A DNA stretch of 64,000 nucleotides from Brumimicrobium sp035497735 (GTDB taxonomy: Bacteria; Bacteroidota; Bacteroidia; Flavobacteriales_D; Crocinitomicaceae), in assembly GCA_035497735.1 (NCBI GenBank), contig DATJCX010000021.1, positions 8,851 to 72,850 on the forward strand, written 5' to 3'. This document shows, in pieces, positions 8,901 to 16,933 of this stretch. The number at the start of each line of letters is the position of its first letter. Position 1 is the stretch's first letter. A program made the translations under genes and the position numbers. The notes below the pieces were generated by a model. The model searched no databases. It was given only the letters and a program-made list of their open reading frames with translations, and was not told where the DNA came from.

Positions 8901-9263
8901 ATGAAAAAATTATTTACACTTATTATAACGATAGCTTTTGCAACAATTAGTTTTGCGCAAACAGCTAATGTTGAAGGGAACAAAGATAGCCTAGAAAAGA
9001 AATTAGCAGATAATTATGTAGAGTTTCTTATGCCAAAAGACACCAAAACAGAAGAGGTGGAAAAGTCGGCACAATATTATACTGAATACTTCACTGTTGA
9101 ATTTGATGAAGTATCTAAGAAAGCTAAAATTAAATTAATCGATATGGACCCAATGGCAAGACGTGTTATTACGCGTTTCTTATTGTCTGCTGGAGTTAGA
9201 ACGATTAACTTCGATAATCAAGACTATACAATTATGGAATTTTATTCTAATTTCTTAGAATAA
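8901..9263 (+). CDS. small secreted hypothetical protein (120 aa)
   Basis: The open frame extends upstream to 8862, but the ATG at 8901 gives a clean signal peptide (MKKLFTLIITIAFATISFAQ), so I take that start. The mature part is about 100 residues. After an acidic helical segment, the pattern YFTVEFDEVSKKAKIKL, then ARRVITRFLLSAGVRTINF, then YTIMEFY looks like a small beta-alpha-beta fold similar in layout to ferredoxin-like/HMA domains, but without the metal-binding CxxC. No family assignment. It is transcribed divergently from rnhB and ends in a terminator 27 bp downstream, so it forms a one-gene transcript. Expected location: periplasm or exterior. Confidence 0.75.
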   Translation: MKKLFTLIITIAFATISFAQTANVEGNKDSLEKKLADNYVEFLMPKDTKTEEVEKSAQYYTEYFTVEFDEVSKKAKIKLIDMDPMARRVITRFLLSAGVRTINFDNQDYTIMEFYSNFLE

Positions 9264-9290
9264 GTTTTATAAACTTAAAAGCATATCATA

Positions 9291-9320
9291 AAGGCTGTCT
9301 GTAATGGATGGCCTTTTTTT
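9291..9320 (+). terminator. intrinsic terminator after the small secreted protein gene
   Basis: Stem AAGGCTGTC / GATGGCCTT (9 bp with two G-T pairs), 7-nt loop, then a run of seven T. Correct place for the plus-strand gene ending at 9263. Confidence 0.8.
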
Positions 9321-9346
9321 GTTTCTGGTTTTAAATGAAAATGAGA

Positions 9347-11368
9347 TTAATTTGAATTGCGAATTAATTCAATTGCTTCTTGAATGGAAGGAGTAGGAGA
9401 TAGGCAAGCATTTTTCTGACAAACATAGATCCTTACCTCCTTTGTTCCCTTTTTGTCTTTTAGCATAGGAATGATACGTGATTCTCCACCTGCGAATAAG
9501 GCATTTGGAATATAATAACTTCCCATAGTGAAAGCCTTTTCTGATGCATCGTCTCCTAGTACGGCAATTTCAAAATAATTATTGATAAAGTTGATTGCCA
9601 GCATTCCCCAATTAGAATAAGCAGGAAGGTAATCGCTGATGTCTTCGTAAATATTGGAAAGCATTTGCTTTGCCATTTCTTCTAATTCAGAATCGTCAAG
9701 TAGTTTTCCTAACTTAAATAAATTATTTGCCATCACGCTATTAGAAGCTGGAATGACATTGTCTTCTATTTCGAATTTCTTTACAAGTAGCTCACAGTTT
9801 TTTCCTGTAAAAAAGAACATTTTTGTTTGGGAATCATAGAACTCCTTGCGTGTAAATGCAGTTAGATTTTTCGCGTTTTCAAACCATTTATCATCGAATG
9901 TGATTTCATACAAATGAATAAAAGCATTGATAACATGGGCATAGTCTTCTAGGAAACCATTGATTTTTGACTTTCCATCTTTTCTAGTTCTGAATAATTC
10001 TCCGGTCTTTGGATTTAACTGATTCTTTAGAATCCAATTACCATTTTGAATGGCTAAGTCTATGTAGTCTTTATTCTGCAAGGCTTTTCCTGCGTCTATT
10101 AATCCTACGATGGTCATTGCATTCCAAGAGGTAAGCATCTTATCATCTGTTGAAGGACGTACACGCGAATTTCTCTTATGCAATAATTTCTCAATAGCTT
10201 GTGTTAATTTAATTGTATACTTCTTTTTATCGAGTTGCTGTTCTTCACAGAATGTTTCAAAATCCGAAGAGCGAAGTAAAATATAATTTCCATTTTCCCA
10301 ATATCCTTTATCGTTGACATTGAAATATTTCGAAAACCAAGAATATTCTTCTTCTAAAATTGTTTTTAATTCTTCTTCTTTCCATACGTAGAATTTTCCT
10401 TCCTCACCTTCAGAATCGGCATCAATAGCAGAATAAAATCCGCCTTCTTTGTCGAGCATTTCTCGCTGAAGCCATGAAATAGTCTGTTCTATCGTTTCCT
10501 TAAAAACTGCGTATGGGCTTTGCTGATAAGCTTGTGCGTATATCGATAACATCTGCGCATTGTCGTACAGCATCTTTTCAAAATGCGGTACTTTCCAGTA
10601 AGCATCTACCGAATATCTGGAAAAACCTCCACCTATTTGATCGTAAATTCCACCAAAAGCTATTTTTTGAAGTGTTCGGTGTGCATGTTGAAGACAAGTT
10701 TGATCTTGGTATTGAACGCCATATCTTAAGAGTAATTCTATGTTATTTGGCATTAAAAATTTAGGTGCACGATTGTCTCCTCCGTCATCAAAATCAAAAC
10801 GTTTTTTCCAATTTTGAATAGCGAGTTCAAGAACCTTAATGTCGAAACCTTCCTCTATTGTATTGGGAATGATTCTATTGGCGGTTGCAATTCCTTCTTC
10901 TATTTGCTGGGCATATTCTATAACAGTACCAGGTTTGTTTTTAAATAAATCACTTAACTGTAAGATGATTTGCTTCCAATTTTTTTTGGGGAAATAAGTA
11001 CCACCATAAATCGGTCTTCCGTCTGGTAGCGTAAAACAATTTAAAGGCCAACCACCTTGCTGCTTCATTAATTGTACAGCAGTCATATACAACTGATCGA
11101 CATCGGGTCTTTCTTCACGGTCAACTTTTATGCAAATCAAATTTTCGTTCATGATTTTCGCCACTTCCTCGCTCATAAAACTTTCTCTTTCCATGACATG
11201 GCACCAGTGACAAGCAGAATAACCAACGCTAATTAAAACGAGTTTATTTTTTCTTTTAGCTTGTTCGAATGCTTCTTTGCTCCATTCAACCCAGTTGACA
11301 GGATTGTATGCATGCTGCAGCAAATAAGGGCTACTCGCATGAATAAGGGAGTTGGTGCGATTTTCCAT
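9347..11368 (-). CDS. thioredoxin-domain (DUF255/SPATA20-like, YyaL-type) protein
   Basis: The 673 residues match the conserved two-domain family. An N-terminal thioredoxin-like domain (about 1-165) has ACHWCHVMERESF with the CxxC-like Cys pair at residues 53 and 56, then KVDREERPDVDQLYM and GGWPLNCFTLPDGRPIYGG, signatures of this family. The rest is an alpha/alpha six-hairpin barrel like those of N-acylglucosamine epimerases (HFEKMLYDNAQML, DADSEGEEGKFYVW, KMLTSWNAM). There is no signal peptide, so it is cytoplasmic. The reaction is not established for the family as far as I know; thiol/disulfide chemistry on a sugar-like ligand is often supposed. It lies 6 nt after the LEA14-like gene and is part of a unit with it and the M20 dipeptidase. 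Confidence 0.92.
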   Translation of the reverse strand: MENRTNSLIHASSPYLLQHAYNPVNWVEWSKEAFEQAKRKNKLVLISVGYSACHWCHVMERESFMSEEVAKIMNENLICIKVDREERPDVDQLYMTAVQLMKQQGGWPLNCFTLPDGRPIYGGTYFPKKNWKQIILQLSDLFKNKPGTVIEYAQQIEEGIATANRIIPNTIEEGFDIKVLELAIQNWKKRFDFDDGGDNRAPKFLMPNNIELLLRYGVQYQDQTCLQHAHRTLQKIAFGGIYDQIGGGFSRYSVDAYWKVPHFEKMLYDNAQMLSIYAQAYQQSPYAVFKETIEQTISWLQREMLDKEGGFYSAIDADSEGEEGKFYVWKEEELKTILEEEYSWFSKYFNVNDKGYWENGNYILLRSSDFETFCEEQQLDKKKYTIKLTQAIEKLLHKRNSRVRPSTDDKMLTSWNAMTIVGLIDAGKALQNKDYIDLAIQNGNWILKNQLNPKTGELFRTRKDGKSKINGFLEDYAHVINAFIHLYEITFDDKWFENAKNLTAFTRKEFYDSQTKMFFFTGKNCELLVKKFEIEDNVIPASNSVMANNLFKLGKLLDDSELEEMAKQMLSNIYEDISDYLPAYSNWGMLAINFINNYFEIAVLGDDASEKAFTMGSYYIPNALFAGGESRIIPMLKDKKGTKEVRIYVCQKNACLSPTPSIQEAIELIRNSN

Positions 11369-11374
11369 TTTGAG

Positions 11375-11860
11375 TTAGAAACCCAGAAAGCTTCCTAAGT
11401 TTAGTCCTAGGTCTTTTAGGTTGACGTTTTTAGTTTCGTTTATCTTTTTAGAATAAGGGAAACCTGAAACACTTCCTTTCAGGTTTCCTTCTAATCTTAT
11501 TTCGACAGATTTACCAATCGCCATTTGAATGAGGGATAAGTAAACATCTTTTTCCAATAGCACTTCTACAGGTACATTGTTGAGCGTCGTTGTGTTCTTG
11601 CCCATTTTGTAACTCTGAAGTAGCTTCGCATTTCCAATGTAATGATCATTAACGTACAACTTGAAGTTGGATTTTTTAATTTTAATTTTCTTGTTGTTCG
11701 GATTGTAAATCTCCACATCAGCATTAAAATAAACCGCTTCTTTATTAATTTTCTCAATTTTGAAATTCTCAATACGTTTGAATTCTGGGTTTTCAATACA
11801 ACCTGCTGTAGTCAATAACAATAATGTTATGCTAAGAAAAAAGATAATCTGTCTTTTCAT
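11375..11860 (-). CDS. LEA14/WHy-domain lipoprotein
   Basis: This 161-residue protein has a lipobox LLTTAGC with Cys21. The mature part matches the LEA type 2 (WHy) pattern: ENFKIEKINKEAVYFNADVE, then IYNPNNKKIKIKKSNFKLYV, where the central NPN is the hallmark of the domain, and then a hydrophobic-polar alternating strand set. WHy domains are beta sandwiches found in stress-related proteins and in Bacteroidota lipoproteins; the molecular role is unknown. It directly abuts the M20 gene (stop to start, no gap) and precedes the DUF255 gene by 6 nt. The three genes therefore look translationally linked. Confidence 0.8.
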   Translation of the reverse strand: MKRQIIFFLSITLLLLTTAGCIENPEFKRIENFKIEKINKEAVYFNADVEIYNPNNKKIKIKKSNFKLYVNDHYIGNAKLLQSYKMGKNTTTLNNVPVEVLLEKDVYLSLIQMAIGKSVEIRLEGNLKGSVSGFPYSKKINETKNVNLKDLGLNLGSFLGF

Positions 11861-13249
11861 TTATGAATTTAATTTTGTGAATTCCTCAAAGAAATAAGGA
11901 ATAGTTTCGATTCCTTTATAGAAGTTGAACAATCCGTAATTCTCATTAGGAGAGTGAATGGCGTCACTATCTAATCCGAATCCCATTAATACTGTTTTTA
12001 ATCCAAGTACACTTTCAAAAAGAGCAACAATTGGAATACTTCCACCACTTCTTAAAGGAATTGGTTTCTTTCCAAATGATTTCTCCATTGCGTTGTTTGC
12101 AGCTATATAACCAACAGAATCGATTGGCGTTACAGCAGGCAAACCACCGTGGTGTGGATTAACCTTAACACGAACCGAGCCAGGAGCTAAACTTTCGAAA
12201 TATTTAGTAAATAATTCTGTAATTTCATCTGGATCTTGGTGAGGAACTAAACGCATAGAAATCTTTGCATTTGCTACTGACGGAAGAACCGTTTTAGCAC
12301 CTTCTCCAATATATCCACCCCAAATACCATTCACATCCAATGTCGGACGAATTGAAGCTCTTTCTCTTGTTGTATATCCTTTCTCTCCTTGTACATCTTT
12401 GATGTCGATTGAAGCTTTGTAGTCATCCTCGTTATAAGGAGCCTTTGCCATTTCAGCTCTTTCTTCTGCAGAAATAACCTCCACTTTATCGTAAAATCCT
12501 GGAACAGTGATACGGCCATCTTCGTCTTGAAGTTTAGCAATCATATCTGCTAATACGTTAATTGGATTAGCTACTGCACCTCCATAAAGTCCTGAGTGTA
12601 AGTCACGATTTGGTCCAGTTACCTCAACTTCAACATAGCTTAATCCTCTTAAACCTGTTGTGATTGATGGTGTATCATTCGCAATCATTCCTGTGTCAGA
12701 AACCAATATAATATCAGCAGCTAGTAACTCCTTTTGTTCTTCGATAAAAATCGCCAAGTTTGGACTTCCTACTTCTTCCTCTCCTTCAATCATGAACTTA
12801 GCGTTACATGGAAGTTCATTTGCTTTCATCATTGCTTCAAAAGCTTTGATATGCATGAAAACTTGTCCTTTATCGTCACATGCTCCACGTGCGAAAATAG
12901 CACCGTCAGGATGAATCTTTGTTTTCTTAATCGTTGGCTCGAATGGAGGTGTGTCCCATAATTCGATTGGGTCGGCTGGTTGTACGTCGTAATGACCGTA
13001 AACTAATATAGTTGGTAACTTTGGGTCGATAATTTTTTCACCATAAACGATAGGGTGTCCTGCTGTTTCGTAAATTTTCACCTTATCCGCTCCCGCTTCT
13101 GTTAAATGTTTAGCAACCATTTCAGCTGCGTCTTTTACATCTCCCTTGAATGCTACATCAGCAGAAACTGAAGGGATACGAAGTAACTCAAAAAGCTCAT
13201 TTAGGAATTTTTCTTTATTGTTTGTAATGTATTCTTGTGTCTTTTTCAT
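11861..13249 (-). CDS. M20-family metallodipeptidase
   Basis: The 462 residues match M20 dipeptidases. Metal and catalytic residues are visible: the first metal His and catalytic Asp in YGHYDVQP (about residues 87-94), the bridging Asp in GACDDKGQ (about 122-129), the Glu pair in GEEEVGS (about 157-163), a metal-binding Asp in LVSDTG near 182, and a final metal His in DAIHSPNE near 434. The dimerisation domain contains HSGLYGG. There is no signal peptide, so it is a cytoplasmic enzyme that splits dipeptides taken up by the cell. It is the first gene of the minus-strand group with the LEA14-like lipoprotein and the DUF255 protein. Substrate preference cannot be read from the sequence. Confidence 0.92.
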   Translation of the reverse strand: MKKTQEYITNNKEKFLNELFELLRIPSVSADVAFKGDVKDAAEMVAKHLTEAGADKVKIYETAGHPIVYGEKIIDPKLPTILVYGHYDVQPADPIELWDTPPFEPTIKKTKIHPDGAIFARGACDDKGQVFMHIKAFEAMMKANELPCNAKFMIEGEEEVGSPNLAIFIEEQKELLAADIILVSDTGMIANDTPSITTGLRGLSYVEVEVTGPNRDLHSGLYGGAVANPINVLADMIAKLQDEDGRITVPGFYDKVEVISAEERAEMAKAPYNEDDYKASIDIKDVQGEKGYTTRERASIRPTLDVNGIWGGYIGEGAKTVLPSVANAKISMRLVPHQDPDEITELFTKYFESLAPGSVRVKVNPHHGGLPAVTPIDSVGYIAANNAMEKSFGKKPIPLRSGGSIPIVALFESVLGLKTVLMGFGLDSDAIHSPNENYGLFNFYKGIETIPYFFEEFTKLNS

Positions 13250-13408
13250 CTTATATACGTTTTTGGTAAAATTAAGAAAAAATAATTAATTATGAAAGGA
13301 TATAATCCCTATGTATTGGTTTCGTTTTTAGTCTTGTATTGAGCACATTCTTTCAATGTTAATAAGGCTTCATTCTTGTTGTGTGTCAGAAAAAAAACAA
13401 AAATTGTG

Positions 13409-13416
13409 TATGTTTG
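13409..13416 (+). promoter_or_regulatory. putative -7 promoter element of the choice-of-anchor L protein gene
   Basis: TATGTTTG matches TAnnTTTG and lies 50 nt upstream of the ATG at 13467. No TTG at standard -33 spacing. Confidence 0.4.
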
Positions 13417-13466
13417 TGCAACCTTTTTGGAAAAGAAAGGTCTTATAGATACGTAATCTGAATATT

Positions 13467-15698
13467 ATGAATAAAATTAGACATATTTCACTGACAATTA
13501 TATTGAGTGTTTTGGCATTTTCAAGTGCTTTTTCACAGATTCAATTAGTGAGTCCGACAATGACACCAGCGCAAGCCGTTGAGAATATCCTGTTAGGAGC
13601 TGGGGTGCAAGCGACAAATATTACCTTTAACGGTTCTGCTGCAGCTGCAACACAAGTGCAAAGCTCTGTGAAACATTTTAATAATGGGACCACCAACTTT
13701 CCAATTGATGAAGGTGTTTTATTAAGAACAAATACAGCGCCAAGTGTTAATAACGACCCTGATTTATCGGCAATTGGAGGAAACGTAACAAATGGAGTTG
13801 TTTTGGAGTTTGACTTTATTCCAGATGGAAACTTACTTTCATTTAATTATATTTTTTCTTCAGCTGAATACAGTAGTTTTACATGTTCCAACTATAACGA
13901 CGTATTCGGATTCTTTATTTCTGGACCTGGTATTTCTGGACCATTTACAAATAACGCCGCGAATATTGCAACCATTCCAGGTTCAACAACACCGGTAGGT
14001 ATTAATACCGTAAACTCAGGATCTGCTTCGGGAGGTTATGCCGGTTCGACATGTGCTGCTGCAAATCCAAATTGGCAGTCTGATTCTCAATATTGGACAA
14101 ATGCTTATAATACTATGTATGGAAACGGTCTAGGCTTTAACGGAAGTACGGTTGTTTTATCTGCAGAATCAGGTTTACAATGTGGAGAAACTTACCATAT
14201 TAAAATGGCAATTTCAAATGTGAGTGACCAAGGATTTGATTCTGGGGTTTTCTTAGAAGCTAACTCATTCTCAGCGGCTGGTGTAAGTATTAATATTGAA
14301 GCAAGTACTTCTGTTTCAGATACAGTTTTAATTGCTGGATGTACAGAAGGTATTGTTCACTTTACACGTCCATCATTTATGACAGATAATGAGCAGTCAG
14401 TTACTTTCCATACAAGTGGAACCTTAACGCAAGGAGAAGATTATCCTTTCTTAGCTGGTGGTGATTCAACGGTAACTTTCGAAGTAGGACAAGATTCTAT
14501 TTCTCTTATTATTGCTCCATATCCTAATGATGACGGAATGGATCCGCACTTAATTACTATCAATGCTTATTCGGTCAATGACTGTGGAGATACCGTTTTT
14601 TCAACTGGTTCTATATGGGTCATAAATGAACCTTATCACGAGGTCGCCTCCAATGATACGCTATTGCGCTGTTTCTCAGATAGTATCCCCCTTTGGGCAA
14701 ATACTACGGGACAGTTTGACTTAAGTCCTTATACTTATACATGGAAAATTTTAGATGGTAATGGCGATACGCTACATACTGGCTTACCTTATATAGCTTC
14801 AGCTTTTGAAAATGATACGGTATATTATCTAGTCACCTCCACCGACCAATGTGGATTTGATTATGTCGATACATCTATGGTTATCATGAATCAAACTTTA
14901 TCAATTGATACATTAATTCAATACCAAGCGGATTGTGGAATGGATAACGGTGCTGTTGTAGCACAGGTTTCTGGATATTCTACTTCTCCAGCACCTTTAT
15001 ATGACTGGACGAACATTTCGCCTCATGATACGACAGGAGCAATTGGACAGCATGTGAATTCTAGTGCATGGCCTGATAGATCAGCTGGATGGTATTACTT
15101 TACAATTACTGATAAGTGGTGTTCTGTTAATGACAGTGTTCTGGTAGAACAAACACCGCCGCCAACTGCCAGTTTTGAAGCTGACCCTGAAGCAGGATTC
15201 TCGCCTTTGGATGTTAACTTTACAAATACTTCAGAGCCAGCGGAAACTTATGAGTGGGACTTTGGAAATGGAGAGCCTATTGTAACGGTAAATGATTTAA
15301 GTTCTCAAAGTACAACTTACTATGAAGAAGGATCTTATACAGTTACTTTGACTTTAACAGAAGGTGAATGTACAGATGTTGCTACTAAAATTATTACTGT
15401 AGAAACGTACTTGCCAATAGATTATGAATCACCAAACGCGTTTACACCAAACGGTAATGGCGGTAATGATGTATTTAAATTGATAAGTTACGAAAATGCT
15501 GCTTCAGTTGAAGTTGTGATTCTTAACCGTTGGGGGAATGTTGTTTTTGAAAGCAATGACCTTGACTTCGGTTGGAATGGTAAAGTAAAGAATACTGGAG
15601 CAGATTGTACAGAAGGAGTTTATTTCTACAAGGCAATCTTTAAAGATTTTTACGGAGAAGAATTCGTTGATAGTGGTTTTGTACACTTATTTAGATAA
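13467..15698 (+). CDS. secreted choice-of-anchor L/PKD protein with T9SS type B sorting domain
   Basis: This 743-residue protein has a signal peptide of about 24 residues (ending SSAFSQ). Residues about 40-270 match the choice-of-anchor L domain (FNYIFSSAEY, NDVFGFFISGPGI, then a Cys-rich turn). A PKD-like Ig domain follows near 565-650 (YEWDFGNGEP then GSYTVTLTLTEGEC). The last 85 residues are the gliding-motility-associated C-terminal domain (NAFTPNGNGGNDVF, LNRWGNVVFES, GVYFYKAIF, ending HLFR), the B-type T9SS sorting signal. Expected fate: Sec export, T9SS passage through the outer membrane, then surface attachment or release. No PorP/SprF gene is adjacent. It stands alone between a divergent M20 gene and a strong terminator. 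Binding target unknown. Confidence 0.88.
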   Translation: MNKIRHISLTIILSVLAFSSAFSQIQLVSPTMTPAQAVENILLGAGVQATNITFNGSAAAATQVQSSVKHFNNGTTNFPIDEGVLLRTNTAPSVNNDPDLSAIGGNVTNGVVLEFDFIPDGNLLSFNYIFSSAEYSSFTCSNYNDVFGFFISGPGISGPFTNNAANIATIPGSTTPVGINTVNSGSASGGYAGSTCAAANPNWQSDSQYWTNAYNTMYGNGLGFNGSTVVLSAESGLQCGETYHIKMAISNVSDQGFDSGVFLEANSFSAAGVSINIEASTSVSDTVLIAGCTEGIVHFTRPSFMTDNEQSVTFHTSGTLTQGEDYPFLAGGDSTVTFEVGQDSISLIIAPYPNDDGMDPHLITINAYSVNDCGDTVFSTGSIWVINEPYHEVASNDTLLRCFSDSIPLWANTTGQFDLSPYTYTWKILDGNGDTLHTGLPYIASAFENDTVYYLVTSTDQCGFDYVDTSMVIMNQTLSIDTLIQYQADCGMDNGAVVAQVSGYSTSPAPLYDWTNISPHDTTGAIGQHVNSSAWPDRSAGWYYFTITDKWCSVNDSVLVEQTPPPTASFEADPEAGFSPLDVNFTNTSEPAETYEWDFGNGEPIVTVNDLSSQSTTYYEEGSYTVTLTLTEGECTDVATKIITVETYLPIDYESPNAFTPNGNGGNDVFKLISYENAASVEVVILNRWGNVVFESNDLDFGWNGKVKNTGADCTEGVYFYKAIFKDFYGEEFVDSGFVHLFR

Positions 15699-15726
15699 GA
15701 TATTAAAAGAGCATATATAGTTCAAT

Positions 15727-15769
15727 AGAACGAAAGCCGTTTCGAGTTAATCGAAACGGCTTTCGTTCT
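15727..15769. terminator. strong two-way terminator hairpin
   Basis: A perfect 19-bp stem (arms 15727-15745 and 15751-15769) with a 5-nt loop GTTAA. It ends the plus-strand choice-of-anchor L gene. T-rich flanks exist on the plus side (TTCTTTATATA); as the gene on the other side is convergent, it may act for both strands, although that gene ends 230 bp away. Confidence 0.8.
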
Positions 15770-16000
15770 TTATATAAGTATGAACTGGCTGCTTTATAGT
15801 TTAAATGAATAGGATGTGTTTGAAATTGCTTGTGTGATTCATTTATAGTTTAAGAAATCGCTACGAATGGCTTTTAATTATCAAATTGACGTTCTAAGAA
15901 TAGTTCGCTACAATTTGCTGCTTTAAAAGTTGTAACCGGTAAAACGACCTCCATGTGACTATGCAGAAGGTGTTTCTTTTTGAAGATGGAGGAAGTTTGA
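15770..16000. other. intergenic stretch without a recognised gene
   Basis: About 230 bp between the terminator hairpin and the histidine kinase stop. I see only a 7-bp inverted repeat (15948-15954 with 15986-15992), which lacks a T run on either strand and is probably chance. No ORF with coding character and no known RNA motif. Confidence 0.5.
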
Positions 16001-16891
16001 TTAATTTATTCTGCTTATTTTAAAGTCTGCGCCATGTGGAATATTATCATGGTATTGAATATCGTCACCATGTATCAATAATAAGTTTTTAACGATGTAT
16101 AGACCTAATCCTGTTCCTTTTTGAGCTCTTGTCTCTTCGTTACCTATTCTTACAAATCTGTTGAAGATGTCTTTTCTGTTTTCTAGACTAATTCCAGCGC
16201 CATTGTCTCTCACTCCCCAAACGATTTTGTTGTTTTCTTTTAAAAGATAGACTTCTATTTTCGGGTTCTTGCCTGCATATTTGTAAGCGTTCTCTAGAAG
16301 ATTGTGGAGTACTGTTTCTATGATGAAAATGTCAACCTTCGTTGTGATATTCGTGTCGATATTCAGTTCAACTGCAATTCTGTTATCACTCCACTTGTTA
16401 ACGATACGAGTGATTTCATTGCCGAAGTTCACTTCCTCAAAATTAGTCTGAAGTTCATTGGTGTCGATTTGCGTAGCAGTCAAGATATTGGCGATCATTT
16501 CTTCTAAGCGCTTGTTTTCTGCTATCGCCTGTATGATTAATTCTTCCTGCCTGGCTCTATCCAAGTTTGTTCTTTTTAGTAAAGTTTGAAGATAGAGTTT
16601 GTTGGAAGCAAGTGGTGTTTTTAATTCATGGGTAATCGAAAGCAGAAAGTTGTTTTGCCGCTTAGAAACAACTATTTCTTTTTGAATTGAATTTCGGATT
16701 TTCCATAAACCCAAGAGTAGCAAAAGGAAAAAGACTAAACCTTCCCCCACAATCATAATAAATTGTTTCTTTTGCATCTCTGGTGTGTTCACCGAAGAAG
16801 TAACTTCTATCAAGTGATAAGCCCACCAAGTGAACTGCAAGATTATATAGCCTGCAATAATGTAAAAGAATAGGGCAGTTTGCTTTTTCAT
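16001..16891 (-). CDS. orphan sensor histidine kinase
   Basis: This 296-residue kinase has two membrane helices (about residues 7-27 and 44-64) with only a short periplasmic loop of about 17 residues, so it probably senses within the membrane or through a partner. HisKA: LLSITHELKTPLASNKLYLQ with the phospho-accepting His. The ATPase domain shows the N box LLENAYKYAG, G1 VRDNGAGI and G2 GTGLGLYIVKN. No response regulator is adjacent. It follows purF by 42 bp on the same strand, so it may be cotranscribed or have its own promoter in that gap. Signal unknown. Confidence 0.92.
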   Translation of the reverse strand: MKKQTALFFYIIAGYIILQFTWWAYHLIEVTSSVNTPEMQKKQFIMIVGEGLVFFLLLLLGLWKIRNSIQKEIVVSKRQNNFLLSITHELKTPLASNKLYLQTLLKRTNLDRARQEELIIQAIAENKRLEEMIANILTATQIDTNELQTNFEEVNFGNEITRIVNKWSDNRIAVELNIDTNITTKVDIFIIETVLHNLLENAYKYAGKNPKIEVYLLKENNKIVWGVRDNGAGISLENRKDIFNRFVRIGNEETRAQKGTGLGLYIVKNLLLIHGDDIQYHDNIPHGADFKISRIN

Positions 16892-16933
16892 TGTTTTATT
16901 TTTTACAAAACATTCAAGGCATTCCTGAAAATA

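Noticed and set aside
15948..15992. Inverted repeat after the histidine kinase gene as terminator
   Set aside because: Only 7 bp with a 31-nt loop and no T run.
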